Positions 1 to 8,843 are shown, counted from the stretch's first letter. The stretch is DNA of 64,000 nucleotides from Holdemania massiliensis AP2 (GCF_000327285.1 NZ_HE998567.1:183136-247135), one strand, 5' to 3'. Notes: generated by a model not told the origin, from the letters alone. Made by a program: numbers and translations.

Positions 1-549
1 GCAGGAACCGGCAAGACGTATTTAGCCGTAGCCTATGCCGTCAGTATGCTGAAAAAGGGTGAGATTCACAAGATCATTCTGACCCGGCCGGCTGTCGAAG
101 CGGGAGAAAGTCTGGGATTTCTGCCAGGTGATCTGAAGGAAAAGGTGGATCCGTATCTGCGGCCGCTTTATGACGCTCTGCATGATCTTCTTGGCGCGGA
201 AACGACCGAGCGGCTGATCGAAAAGGGCACGATTGAGATTGCGCCGTTAGCTTATATGCGCGGCCGGACGCTGGATGACGCGGTGATTATTCTGGATGAG
301 GCGCAAAACACAACGCCGGCGCAGATGAAGATGTTTTTAACCCGGCTGGGCTTTCAGTCGCGGATGATCATCACCGGCGATCTGACCCAGGTGGATCTGC
401 CGAAGTCTCAGCGCAGCGGACTGATGGATGCCGTAGGATTGTTAAAAGGCATCGAGGAAATCGGCGTCCTGCAGCTCAGCAGTGATGACGTCGTCCGTCA
501 TCCGCTGGTACAGAAAATTATTGACCGCTATGGAGAAAAGGGGGAGTAA
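1..549 (+). CDS. phoH: PhoH family ATPase, 5' end cut by window
   Basis: This is the C-terminal 182 residues of a PhoH-type P-loop ATPase; the reading frame is open to base 1, so the gene starts upstream of the window. The visible part begins exactly at the Walker A loop (AGTGKT, residues 1-6) and contains a Walker B segment, VIILDEAQN. PhoH proteins are about 320 residues, so roughly the first 40 percent is missing. The family is linked to RNA metabolism and is normally encoded next to ybeY. Here phoP follows after 3 bp, so the phosphate two-component genes are probably read from the phoH transcript. Start and promoter are not visible. Confidence 0.93.
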   Translation, partial: AGTGKTYLAVAYAVSMLKKGEIHKIILTRPAVEAGESLGFLPGDLKEKVDPYLRPLYDALHDLLGAETTERLIEKGTIEIAPLAYMRGRTLDDAVIILDEAQNTTPAQMKMFLTRLGFQSRMIITGDLTQVDLPKSQRSGLMDAVGLLKGIEEIGVLQLSSDDVVRHPLVQKIIDRYGEKGE

Positions 550-552
550 GCC

Positions 553-1224
553 ATGCCGCGCATTCTGTTAATTGAAGATGAAGACAGCATCCGTCATTTG
601 ATCAGCTACGATTTAAAAAACGCCGGATATGAGGTTGTTGGCTGTGCTGACGGTGCCAGTGCCAAAGAGAAAGGGCTGAGTCAGAGTTTTGACATCATGA
701 TCATTGACTGGATGCTTCCGGAAATCAGCGGAATCGAACTGGTTCGGCTGTTTCGCGGCAAGGGAATTGACAGCGTCATGATGATGCTGACAGCCCGCGA
801 TGAGGAAGAAGATATTCTGGAAGCCTTTGACGCCGGCGTCGACGATTACATCACCAAACCCTTTTCTCCGCGCGAGCTGCTGGCCCGAATCCAGGCGCAT
901 GTCAAGCGGATCGTCAAAACCAGCCGCAGAGTTTTGGAAATGGGCGGTCTGACGATGGATCTGGGCAGCCGGGAGGTTCGTGTCAACAACCAGCCGGTCA
1001 GCTTAACCAAGAAAGAATTTGAATTGCTGGAGTATATGCTGCGCAATCCGCAGATCGTTCTCTCGCGCGACAATATCCTCAATGAGATCTGGGATTTTGA
1101 CTATGATGGCGATACGCGGATTGTCGACGTTCATATTTTTAAGCTTCGCAGCAAGCTTTCCGGCAGCGGGGTGCGGATTTCCTCACTGCGGGGTGTCGGC
1201 TATAAGCTGGAAGCTGAAGGCTGA
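553..1224 (+). CDS. phoP: Phosphate response regulator, OmpR/PhoB family
   Basis: A 223-residue two-component response regulator. The receiver domain (about residues 1-115) has the acidic pair at the N terminus (IEDED), the phospho-acceptor Asp52 in IIDWMLPE, and the conserved Lys in YITKPF. The C-terminal winged-helix domain (about 125-220) carries LTKKEFELLEYML and ends RGVGYKLE, typical of PhoB/OmpR proteins. The next gene encodes its kinase and the pst operon follows, so its role as the phosphate regulator (PhoP/PhoB) is a context-supported inference. It probably binds the 11 bp-periodic boxes at 2719-2757 and 11691-11729. It starts 3 bp after phoH and has no obvious promoter of its own. 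Confidence 0.9.
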   Translation: MPRILLIEDEDSIRHLISYDLKNAGYEVVGCADGASAKEKGLSQSFDIMIIDWMLPEISGIELVRLFRGKGIDSVMMMLTARDEEEDILEAFDAGVDDYITKPFSPRELLARIQAHVKRIVKTSRRVLEMGGLTMDLGSREVRVNNQPVSLTKKEFELLEYMLRNPQIVLSRDNILNEIWDFDYDGDTRIVDVHIFKLRSKLSGSGVRISSLRGVGYKLEAEG

Positions 1225-1239
1225 GAGGATCGGTAAGGA

Positions 1240-2520
1240 ATGAAAACCTCAGAAATTCTGATCCTGATTCTGACGGTTGCCGGCCTGTCCTTATTCTGCG
1301 CCCAGGGATTATTGGAAGCGTGGAGCGCCTTAGTTTTATTGGGCCTGGTTGCGGCGGCGCTGTTGTGGCACAGCCAGGATCAGCTGCGCGAAAAAATGCG
1401 GACGAAGGAACAATCGTTAAAAACGCAGGTTCGCAGTTCAGCCAAGGATGCGTCATTGAAACAGAAGCAGATTCTGACCATTCTGACCAACATTCCTTCT
1501 CCGCTGGCGATGATGGATTCCTATGGTCATCTGACATTGTATAATGAGGGCTTCAGCCAATTTCTGACAGAGGAAAGCGAAGCAGAAATCAATTACCGCG
1601 ATGAACGGATCGCGGTGGAAGTTCGGCTATTTCTTAAAGAAGCGTATTTAAGCGAAAATGCGATCGTCCGCAACCTGCATCGAAATGGCATTGATTTTCA
1701 GTGCCTGTCCGTGCCGATTCATGAAAATGGCCGGTTTAACGGCTGTCTTCTTGTATTTCAGGACATCACTCAGGCAATGGAAAAGGAGCGGATGCAGAAA
1801 CGCTTCATCGCCGATGCTTCGCATGAGCTGAAAACCCCGATTGCCGCGATCAAGGGCATGATTGAAATCCTCAACCGAGATACCTTTGATGATCCGGAAA
1901 CGATGAAGGATTTTCATCTGCAGATTGAGAAAGAAGCAAAGCGGCTGGAAATGATCGTGGCGGATCTTTTGAAACTGTCGCGGCTGTCGATGAATACACT
2001 GGCGCTCACCCCTTCAGCCTGTGAACTGACGCCGTTATTTGAGAGCTTGATCAAGGAACTCCGTCCGCAGGCTGAACAGCGAGGGGTCAGCATTGAAGCG
2101 GAGAATCTGACGCAGGAGGTTTTCTGGCTGGATGAACAGAAAATTCATCAGGCGCTGGCCAATTTGTTAATGAATGCACTGGTTCACAGCCAGCCGGAAC
2201 ATATTTGGCTGAAAGCGCAAATGCATCATGGCCGGCTGCGGTTGACGGTGCGGGATGACGGCTGCGGGATTGATCCGAAACATCTGGATCGAATCTTTGA
2301 ACGCTTTTACCGCGTTGAGGAATCACGGTCGCGGGCCAGCGGCGGCAGCGGATTGGGATTAGCGATTGTAAAGGCGATTGTGACTGCCCATCAGGGAGAA
2401 ATCGAAGTTGTCAGCGAAGTTGGAAGGGGGACCTGCTTTGAGATCAGCCTGCCCGTTTCGCTGTCAGAGAATCCAGAACATTCATCAAGTGCACCCATTT
2501 CAGTCAATTCATCGAAATAA
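1240..2520 (+). CDS. phoR: Phosphate sensor histidine kinase
   Basis: A 426-residue sensor kinase. Two membrane segments (about residues 5-20 and 28-44) are separated by only a few residues, so there is almost no external sensor loop. A PAS-like domain follows (about 75-180, with LLVFQDITQ at its end). The phosphotransfer helix carries His195 in SHELKTPIAAIKG. The ATPase domain has the N box NLLMNAL, G1 box DDGCGIDP, F box ERFYR and G2 box GGSGLGLAI. All catalytic motifs are intact. The missing periplasmic sensor fits PhoR kinases controlled through the PstB/PhoU complex rather than by direct ligand binding, but that is inference. A terminator follows directly. Confidence 0.9.
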   Translation: MKTSEILILILTVAGLSLFCAQGLLEAWSALVLLGLVAAALLWHSQDQLREKMRTKEQSLKTQVRSSAKDASLKQKQILTILTNIPSPLAMMDSYGHLTLYNEGFSQFLTEESEAEINYRDERIAVEVRLFLKEAYLSENAIVRNLHRNGIDFQCLSVPIHENGRFNGCLLVFQDITQAMEKERMQKRFIADASHELKTPIAAIKGMIEILNRDTFDDPETMKDFHLQIEKEAKRLEMIVADLLKLSRLSMNTLALTPSACELTPLFESLIKELRPQAEQRGVSIEAENLTQEVFWLDEQKIHQALANLLMNALVHSQPEHIWLKAQMHHGRLRLTVRDDGCGIDPKHLDRIFERFYRVEESRSRASGGSGLGLAIVKAIVTAHQGEIEVVSEVGRGTCFEISLPVSLSENPEHSSSAPISVNSSK

Positions 2521-2526
2521 AACAAG

Positions 2527-2557
2527 AGTTCAGGCGTAAGGCGCCTGACTTTTTTTG
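2527..2557 (+). terminator. Intrinsic terminator after phoR
   Basis: The inverted repeat CAGGCG (2531-2536) / CGCCTG (2542-2547) with a 5-base loop is followed by seven T residues. It ends the phoH-phoP-phoR transcript and separates it from pstS. Confidence 0.85.
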
Positions 2558-2718
2558 TGTTCATGCACGGGAGGCAGAAATGAATTTTCATCCTTTTCCA
2601 GCTGGAAATCATCCCTCAGAACTTGAAAGCATCAAAATTAGTAACAGCCCCTTTCAGTCAGAAACTGCGTGATCTTTGATTTTTGGCGATCATGATTTTT
2701 TTTGGATTCTGTTATTTT

Positions 2719-2757
2719 TTAACCATTTCTTAACGCGATCTTCATTTTCTATTAATT
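2719..2757 (+). promoter_or_regulatory. Candidate PhoP box upstream of pstS
   Basis: Four hexamers start at 2719, 2730, 2741 and 2752, an exact 11 bp period: TTAACC, TTAACG, TTCATT, TTAATT. This matches the layout of PhoP/PhoB boxes, which are direct repeats once per helical turn (TTAACA-like in Bacillus). The last hexamer ends 9 bp before TACACT (2767-2772), a plausible -10 element without a normal -35, as expected for a promoter needing an activator. The first two hexamers are strong, the last two degenerate. Confidence 0.65.
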
Positions 2758-2800
2758 GAAGCGCTGTACACTGGAAACTGTTCAAGAAAGGATGAATGAA

Positions 2801-3754
2801 ATGAAGAAATTAACGATTTTCCTGCTTGCAGCGCTGGTTATGCTGGCTGGCTGCAGCACTCCATCAGGTTCTGATACTCCAGGTGACGCGACGGCTACAC
2901 CGTCGGCTTCCGCAGCAACGATTCATGTTTACACACGGGATGCGACTTCCGGTACCCGCGAAGCGTTTGAAAAAGCCGGGGATTTTGCGGAGCAGCTGAC
3001 CTCTTCGGCAATTGAAGTTTCCAGCAATGGCGATATGGCCACCAAAGTGGGGGCTGACGCTAACGGAATCGGTTATGTTTCCCTGTCAACCGACTTTGCA
3101 GCCAATGGTGTTAAACCCCTGAACTTTGAAGGGGTTGAGCCAAGCGAAGCAACTGTCTTGGATGGTTCCTATGGCATGCAGCGGCCATTTATGTTCACAA
3201 CCCGGGCTGCAGGCGACTATGAAAGCACAGAAAAAGAAGAACTGATCGCCGCTTTCCTGGATTTCATGCAGAATTCAACGGAAGGTATGCTGGTGGTGGA
3301 AAAGGCCGGCGGTGTTGTCGATAAGACGAAAGGAACAGCCTGGGCAGAGCTGGCAGCGAAGCATCCGATTGTCAATCAGGACAACTCGTCGATCTCGATT
3401 GCAACCAGCGGGTCCACATCCGTAGAAAAGACGCTGAAAGCTGCTTTGGAAGCCTTCCAGCCGATGGCGGGCAACTTCCAGTTCACAATGAATCAGACGG
3501 GTTCGGGCGATGGCTACAAGCGTGTTCTCGGCTCGGAAAAAGACGGCGCCAACCGTGCGGATATCGGCTTTGCTTCACGGGCATTCAAGAGCGGAGATGA
3601 AGACACTTCGGCGGCGATGGCTTCGGGTCAGTATTGCATCGATGCGGTCGTCACGATTGTCAATCAGGCCAATACAAGCGTATCGGATCTGACACAGCAG
3701 CAGGTTCATGATATCTTCACGGGAACAACAACTTCTTGGGAAGAAGTAAAATAA
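2801..3754 (+). CDS. pstS: Phosphate-binding lipoprotein PstS, permuted domain order
   Basis: A 317-residue phosphate-binding lipoprotein of the Pst ABC importer. The start at 2801 is chosen because AAAGG at 2787-2791 is 9 bp away; an in-frame ATG at 2792 abuts that site. The signal peptide ends in the lipobox LAGC, followed by a Ser/Thr/Pro-rich linker. The order of the two family blocks is swapped: the block with RDATSGTREAFE and GIGYVSL comes first, then the block with SGSTSVEKTL, TGSGDGYK and DIGFASR. The protein stops at IFTGTTTSWEEVK, exactly where a canonical PstS such as that of E. coli would continue into the first block. From memory, streptococcal PstS has the same permuted order, so the form is probably functional. 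Confidence 0.92.
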   Translation: MKKLTIFLLAALVMLAGCSTPSGSDTPGDATATPSASAATIHVYTRDATSGTREAFEKAGDFAEQLTSSAIEVSSNGDMATKVGADANGIGYVSLSTDFAANGVKPLNFEGVEPSEATVLDGSYGMQRPFMFTTRAAGDYESTEKEELIAAFLDFMQNSTEGMLVVEKAGGVVDKTKGTAWAELAAKHPIVNQDNSSISIATSGSTSVEKTLKAALEAFQPMAGNFQFTMNQTGSGDGYKRVLGSEKDGANRADIGFASRAFKSGDEDTSAAMASGQYCIDAVVTIVNQANTSVSDLTQQQVHDIFTGTTTSWEEVK

Positions 3755-3779
3755 GCTGAATTGAACGCATTCTGATGTA

Positions 3780-3826
3780 AGCCGCTTTGTTGGCCGGACG
3801 GGCTGAAGAAAGCGGCTGATTTTTTT
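3780..3826 (+). terminator. Hairpin between pstS and pstC (attenuator)
   Basis: AGCCGCTTT (3780-3788) pairs with AAAGCGGCT (3809-3817), followed by seven T residues at 3820-3826. Its position between pstS and the permease genes suggests partial termination, giving more binding protein than transporter. Confidence 0.8.
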
Positions 3827-3841
3827 AGGAAGGGTGATTTT

Positions 3842-4783
3842 ATGGAAGAAAATCTGCGAGATTGGATCAAACCTGGTCAGGCCATTCGCAAACAGAAAAC
3901 TGACCGCGCCGTGCGGACGCTGTTCTTTCTGGCGGCGCTGATTTCCGGCAGCTGCATCGTTCTGATCACATTCTTTATTTTAATGAAGGGAATCCAGCCG
4001 TTTCTTCCTAACTATGCTTATGGTACGGTGTCGCTGAAGGATTTCCTGTTCGGGACACTGTGGCGGCAGGATCAGGGTGTTTACGGCGTCGGCTTCATCG
4101 TCATCAATACGCTGATCTCTGCGTTTGGCGCGCTGCTGCTGGCATTTCCGATCTCAGTGCTGACGGCGTTGTTCATCGTCAAAATTGCGCCGAAACCGAT
4201 AAAACCATTCATGAAAACGGTAGTTGAGCTGCTGGCCTCGATTCCCAGTGTCGTTTACGGCGTCTTTGCAGCCGGAGTGATTACAACCTTAGTTAAGACC
4301 CTGGCGGCGTATTCCGGCATCAGTACGGCCGGCGGCAGTTCCTTACTGGCGGTCATTCTGCTTTTGGCCATCATGATCTTTCCGACGATCACTTCGCTTT
4401 CGATTACTGCGATTGAAGCCGTTGATCGGGATCTGGAGCTGGGCTCACTGGCCTTAGGGGCAACAGCGACGCAGACCCATTTCAAAGTGGTGCTGACCAG
4501 TGCCAAATCTGGGATCTTTGCCGGTGCGATCTTAGGGATTGGCCGGGCATTTGGGGAAGCAACGGCCGTGGCGATGGTTGCCGGCAACAAGCTTTTCGGA
4601 CCGACCTTCAATCTGTTTGATATCACGCGGACACTGACTTCCACAATGCTGGCAGGCTTAAAGGAAACAACCGGATTGGATTACGATATTCGTTTCTCCG
4701 TTGGCCTGGTGCTGATGGCGGTCATTCTGATTTCCAATCTGGTGCTGAATCTGATTAAAAAGAAAGTGGGGAATATGAATTGA
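3842..4783 (+). CDS. pstC: Phosphate ABC transporter permease PstC
   Basis: A 313-residue integral membrane subunit of the phosphate importer. Six hydrophobic segments can be picked out, the first at about residues 29-50 and the last at about 285-306. The ATPase-contacting loop shows the permease motif around GRAFGEATAVAMVAGN (about residue 240), characteristic of PstC. The length matches the family (about 300). AGGAAGGGTG precedes the ATG. The stop codon overlaps the TTG start of pstA by 4 bp, so translation of the two permease halves is coupled. Confidence 0.95.
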   Translation: MEENLRDWIKPGQAIRKQKTDRAVRTLFFLAALISGSCIVLITFFILMKGIQPFLPNYAYGTVSLKDFLFGTLWRQDQGVYGVGFIVINTLISAFGALLLAFPISVLTALFIVKIAPKPIKPFMKTVVELLASIPSVVYGVFAAGVITTLVKTLAAYSGISTAGGSSLLAVILLLAIMIFPTITSLSITAIEAVDRDLELGSLALGATATQTHFKVVLTSAKSGIFAGAILGIGRAFGEATAVAMVAGNKLFGPTFNLFDITRTLTSTMLAGLKETTGLDYDIRFSVGLVLMAVILISNLVLNLIKKKVGNMN

Positions 4784-6018
4784 AAACCAACCTGATCCGG
4801 CGGAAGCTCAGCGACGGCTTTCTGCAATTTCTCACCCTGTTCAGCAGTCTGCTGGCCGTCGGCGTTTTAACGGCATTGTTCTACTATATTTTTGCCAACG
4901 GCCTGTCCCTGATGAATACGGATCTGCTGCGCAATGATTATTGGTCTGTAAGCAAGATCGTCGCTTTTGATGAAACAGTCAATCAACCTGGCCTTTATCC
5001 GCGGCCGCAGGATCTGGATGAAAGTGTAGCCTGGAGTGAAAAATGGGGGATTGGCTTCGTCGATTATCTCTCCCATGAGAAAAAACAGCTGGTCCTGATC
5101 GAAACGGTTGCGGCTGATTCCCCGCTGCAGAGTGCTTTTGATACCAGTGCCGGAGCAGCACAGGGCAAACCGGTAGCCCTGTCTGCTGGACTGCAGGTTG
5201 AGAAAATTGATTTTTCACAGGCTGCCGGAACGGCGGACTTCACCGGCATGCTGGCATCGGCTACAGCCGCTGAAGTTGCTCAAACGCTGGATCAGCAAGC
5301 TGTGAAGCTGACCTCGATTTTTATCAAGACACCGGGCGGCGGGATCCGCGGTTCGATAATCACGACTGCTTACCTGATTCTTGTATCACTGCTCATCGCT
5401 TTGCCGATCGGCATTGCCAGTGCTGTTTATCTCAGTGAAATGGCTAAAAAAAACCGCATCAACATGCTCATTCGGACTGGGATTGAAACACTGACCGGCG
5501 TGCCGTCGATTGTTTACGGTTTAATGGGAGTCAGTGTCCTCTTTCCGATCACCGCTCTGATGGGCGCTAAGACCACCAATATTCTGCTCGGTGCACTGAC
5601 GATGGCGATCATCCTGCTGCCAACGATTATCCGCTCCACTGAAGAAGCGCTGCTGGTCGTACCGAAGGGACTGCGCGATGCTTCCCTGTCTTTGGGTGCC
5701 AGTCAGACCCAGACGATCTTCAAGATTACGCTGCCCTGTGCGATGCCGGGAATCCTCAGCGGGATCCTGCTCAGTATCGGTCGGGTTGTCGGAGAATCCG
5801 CGGCGCTGATCTATACAATGGGTACCTTTATCAACGATAAGCCGGGTCTTTTGAAGCAGGGAACTTCGCTGGCGGTGCATATTTGGTCTGTGATGTCCGG
5901 CGAGCAGCCTAACTTTGAACTGGCCTGCGCGATATCCATTATGATTTTGATCTTTGTCTTGATTTTAAATATAGCGGTAAAATTTTTGACCCGCCGGCTT
6001 CAGAAAAGCTGGCATTAG
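4780..6018 (+). CDS. pstA: Phosphate ABC transporter permease PstA with extended external loop
   Basis: The second permease half, 412 residues, starting with TTG that overlaps the pstC stop; GTGGGG upstream serves as ribosome binding site. The C-terminal 230 residues are a normal PstA core, with GGGIRGSIITTAYL entering the core and GRVVGESAALIYTMG as the coupling-loop motif. Usual PstA proteins have about 280-300 residues; here about 110 extra lie between the first membrane helix (about 17-37) and the second (about 190). This insert should be outside the cell; it is polar and rich in Ala, Asp and Gln, with no recognised domain. Confidence 0.93.
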   Translation: MKTNLIRRKLSDGFLQFLTLFSSLLAVGVLTALFYYIFANGLSLMNTDLLRNDYWSVSKIVAFDETVNQPGLYPRPQDLDESVAWSEKWGIGFVDYLSHEKKQLVLIETVAADSPLQSAFDTSAGAAQGKPVALSAGLQVEKIDFSQAAGTADFTGMLASATAAEVAQTLDQQAVKLTSIFIKTPGGGIRGSIITTAYLILVSLLIALPIGIASAVYLSEMAKKNRINMLIRTGIETLTGVPSIVYGLMGVSVLFPITALMGAKTTNILLGALTMAIILLPTIIRSTEEALLVVPKGLRDASLSLGASQTQTIFKITLPCAMPGILSGILLSIGRVVGESAALIYTMGTFINDKPGLLKQGTSLAVHIWSVMSGEQPNFELACAISIMILIFVLILNIAVKFLTRRLQKSWH

Positions 6019-6033
6019 AAAGGAAAGGACATT

Positions 6034-6789
6034 ATGGAAACTTGTTTTGAAGTGAAAGACCTGAATCTGTACTATGGGGAGAATCAGGCGCTGAAACATC
6101 TGAACCTGACAATTGGACGGAATCGTGTCATGGCGCTGATCGGTCCTTCCGGCTGCGGAAAGTCCACCTTTCTGCGCTGCCTGAACCGGATGAATGATCT
6201 GATTGAAAACTGCCGCATCACAGGTGAAATTCATCTGTTGGAACAGAATATCTACGATCAAAAAATGAATGTTGTCCAGCTGCGGACAAAGGTAGGGATG
6301 GTGTTTCAGAAACCCAATCCGTTCCCAATGTCAATTTATGACAATATCGCTTATGGACCGCGCTGTCAGGGCGTCAAAGAGAAGAAGCTTTTGAATCAGA
6401 TCGTTGAACGCTCTTTGAAATCGGCGGCGCTTTATGAAGAAGTCAAGGATCGTCTGCATGACTCAGCGATGGCGCTTTCGGGAGGTCAGCAGCAGCGCTT
6501 ATGCATTGCCCGGGCGATTGCCATGGAACCGGAAGTGATTTTGATGGATGAACCGACTTCAGCATTGGATCCGATTGCCACCGCGAAGATCGAAGAACTG
6601 ATCGAACAGCTGAAAAAGACGTACACGATTGTTATCGTCACGCATTCAATGCAGCAGGCTTCGCGTGTATCCGATGATACGGCTTTCTTCTTGCTGGGAG
6701 AAATTGTCGAAACTGATAAGACGCTTACGATTTTTTCCAAACCCAAGGATAAGCGGACGGAAGATTATATCAGCGGACGGTTCGGTTAA
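6034..6789 (+). CDS. pstB: Phosphate ABC transporter ATPase PstB
   Basis: A 251-residue ATPase powering the Pst importer. It has Walker [10 protein letters not shown], the PstB-typical [12 protein letters not shown], the Q-loop [16 protein letters not shown], the signature [14 protein letters not shown], Walker [13 protein letters not shown] and the H-loop VTHSM. Length and motifs are those of PstB throughout. It lies 15 bp after pstA and 17 bp before phoU, in one operon. AGAAAGGAAAGG precedes the ATG. Confidence 0.97.
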   Translation: METCFEVKDLNLYYGENQALKHLNLTIGRNRVMALIGPSGCGKSTFLRCLNRMNDLIENCRITGEIHLLEQNIYDQKMNVVQLRTKVGMVFQKPNPFPMSIYDNIAYGPRCQGVKEKKLLNQIVERSLKSAALYEEVKDRLHDSAMALSGGQQQRLCIARAIAMEPEVILMDEPTSALDPIATAKIEELIEQLKKTYTIVIVTHSMQQASRVSDDTAFFLLGEIVETDKTLTIFSKPKDKRTEDYISGRFG

Positions 6790-6806
6790 TTAAGGAGGAA
6801 CAGACA

Positions 6807-7448
6807 ATGAAAATGGATGAATCCCTGGCTTTATTCCAGGCTTTAATCATCGAGATGTACCGCAAAGTCAGACTGATGCATCAGATGGCTCTGGAAGTGA
6901 TCCACACCGGCGATAAGGAAAAAGCGCTGCAGTTAATTCGCATGGATGACTTTGTCAATCATATGGAAGAGGAAGTCAATGATCAAGCTCAGTCTGTCCT
7001 GGCTCTGTTGTCACCAGTAGCAAGTGATCTGCGCAAGGTGATCGCCGGGATCAAAATTGCTTCCGATCTGGAACGAATCGGTGATTATGCGAAAAATGTT
7101 GCGGAGTTCGTCATTAAAAAGGGCCCGGCGGAGCCGACCTTTGTCGCTGAGCAGGCAACCGCCATTGGCGAACGATTTTTAGCCATGCTGGATGATGCGA
7201 TGCGTGCTTACGAGCAGGAAGATGTTCAGCAGGCCTATGAAATTCCGCAGCAGGACGAACAGATCAACGCTCAGTTTGAGCAGCTGACTGGACAGATTGA
7301 ATCTGCACTGCAGGAAGGGATGACTATGAAGCATCTTGTACCGTTGGTTGCGATGCTGCGCAACTTCGAGCGTTCCGGCGATCATACAAAGAATATCTGC
7401 GAGCATTTAATTTATCAGGTTAAAGGTCAGCATATTGATTTTGGCTAA
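6807..7448 (+). CDS. phoU: Phosphate signalling protein PhoU
   Basis: A 213-residue all-helical protein with two PhoU repeats. Each carries the metal-binding type sequence: DLRKVIAGIKIASDLERIGDYAKNV is present as adjacent segments in the first repeat and LVPLVAMLRNFERSGDHTKNI in the second. PhoU links the Pst transporter to the PhoR kinase and holds the regulon off when phosphate is plentiful. It is the last gene of the pst operon, preceded by AAGGAGGAA and followed by a terminator. Confidence 0.96.
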   Translation: MKMDESLALFQALIIEMYRKVRLMHQMALEVIHTGDKEKALQLIRMDDFVNHMEEEVNDQAQSVLALLSPVASDLRKVIAGIKIASDLERIGDYAKNVAEFVIKKGPAEPTFVAEQATAIGERFLAMLDDAMRAYEQEDVQQAYEIPQQDEQINAQFEQLTGQIESALQEGMTMKHLVPLVAMLRNFERSGDHTKNICEHLIYQVKGQHIDFG

Positions 7449-7459
7449 GAAGCGAAAAT

Positions 7460-7490
7460 AGCTTGTTTTCTTGGAAACGAGCTTTTTTTT
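7460..7490 (+). terminator. Terminator of the pst operon
   Basis: AGCTTGTTTTC pairs imperfectly with GAAACGAGCT across a 3-base loop, followed by eight T residues. It lies 12 bp after the phoU stop. Confidence 0.88.
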
Positions 7491-7621
7491 CGGCTCGTGC
7501 AATTTTGGTGTAATTTTGATAGGGCATGAAATGGCAGAGCTGATTTCTCGGTTTGGAAAAGGCATGGGCGGAATTTAGCTTTTCACATGAGCGTCAGATT
7601 CAGAAAATATTCTGCAGAACA

Positions 7622-7651
7622 TTGACATATTTGCCATAGGTTCGTTATACT
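7622..7651 (+). promoter_or_regulatory. Sigma-A promoter for the 7678 gene
   Basis: TTGACA (7622-7627), 18 bp spacer, TATACT (7646-7651). It lies 26 bp before the start codon. The preceding 130 bases after the pst terminator show nothing else. Confidence 0.75.
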
Positions 7652-7677
7652 GAGGGTAAACTCAAGAGGTGGACAAC

Positions 7678-8640
7678 ATGAAAAAACTCTTTCTGCTGGG
7701 ATTGACATTGGTCTTGATTGCGACGATTGAAATATTCCAGTCCAGTGCTCAAAAACAGATGATGGATCAAATGCCGCGGATGCAATGGGCGGTATCCGGA
7801 TATGCTGCGGCCTGTTACGAAGTCAAGTTTACAGAAGGCCAGCAGGCTCAGCAGCGGCAAAGAATGGCGGAGCTGCTTGCTGTCGGACAGGAAAACGATG
7901 ATTCTGAAGAAGATCGTCTGAATGCCCGCAAACTGGCGGTCATGGAAGTGAAATCCAGTGCGGATGGGAATTCAGCCTATTATTATGGCGGAATGAAAAA
8001 TCCGCTGCATGATTTATTTCCGATTTCCGGGACACCTGAAATCAGCTTCAATCAAGCTCAGGCGATGTATTATACAGCCAATCGAAAAGATTCAGCAATG
8101 CCGCAGATGACGATGATCCAAAGCGCAAGGGTTCAGGTGGAACCGTTTTACAACAGTGCTGATCAGCCGGGTACAAAGACGACGCTGTGGTTTTTCGCGG
8201 AACAGCCTTCAGATTGGATTGAGCTGATCTATCAGCTGCGCCAGGAGTTTCCGGAGATGACATGGATCAAACAGCCGATTCAAATTGAAACCGGGATTTC
8301 CGATTCACTGAGCCGGCAGCGTTCGCTGATGATCGGCGGGATTGCCGCAGGAGTTACCTTGGCTGCTCTGGCGTTGACATGGTATGAAGTCAGCCGGAAG
8401 AAAAAGCAGCAGCCGCAGCTTTCCGCTCTGGACAATCTGGGTCAGAGCTGTGGACTGACTGGATTGATTGCCTTTCTGGAGATTCCAGTATTGATCGTGG
8501 TTGTCAATCGTTTGCAGGGGGTGGCCTGGAATTACTATACTAATTTCTTCTATACTGATTTATTCCATCTTTACGGCTGGATCAGTGCAGGTTTGGTGCT
8601 TTGCGCCTTGATCGGTTGGCTCCGGGCGCGTTATCATTAG
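7678..8640 (+). CDS. Unknown membrane protein
   Basis: A 320-residue protein I do not recognise. The start at 7678 is favoured over an in-frame GTG at 7669 because AAGAGGTGG (7664-7672) is then correctly spaced. It has an N-terminal membrane helix (about residues 2-20), a long soluble segment of about 190 residues rich in Gln and Met that should face outward, and three helices in the last third (about 215-235, 260-280 and 300-315). No Cys-based or enzymatic motif stands out. It is monocistronic, with its own promoter and terminator, between the pst operon and the nuclease gene. There is no evidence that it belongs to the phosphate regulon. Confidence 0.8.
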   Translation: MKKLFLLGLTLVLIATIEIFQSSAQKQMMDQMPRMQWAVSGYAAACYEVKFTEGQQAQQRQRMAELLAVGQENDDSEEDRLNARKLAVMEVKSSADGNSAYYYGGMKNPLHDLFPISGTPEISFNQAQAMYYTANRKDSAMPQMTMIQSARVQVEPFYNSADQPGTKTTLWFFAEQPSDWIELIYQLRQEFPEMTWIKQPIQIETGISDSLSRQRSLMIGGIAAGVTLAALALTWYEVSRKKKQQPQLSALDNLGQSCGLTGLIAFLEIPVLIVVVNRLQGVAWNYYTNFFYTDLFHLYGWISAGLVLCALIGWLRARYH

Positions 8641-8661
8641 AGTTATCATTGTTCATTCAAG

Positions 8662-8697
8662 GGTCGGCAGGAAATATTCCGCCGGCTTTTTTTATTT
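8662..8697 (+). terminator. Terminator after the 7678 gene
   Basis: GTCGGC-A-GG pairs with CC-GCCGGC across an AAATATT loop, followed by seven T residues. Confidence 0.85.
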
Positions 8698-8843
8698 CTT
8701 GATGCAGTACAGATCCAGATGAAAATGGATTAATGTAAAAACTTTCAACACGGCGGTCTGTTTTAAGCAAAAAAACAAAAAAATTGACAAAATCAGGAAG
8801 GAATTTCCAGAAAGTCAGCAATATTAAAGGTGAAGGTGATTGT

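Noticed and set aside
2801-3754. PstS permutation as an assembly error
   Set aside because: The signal peptide, lipobox, linker and a clean stop at the permutation point all fit, and the same order is remembered from streptococcal PstS.
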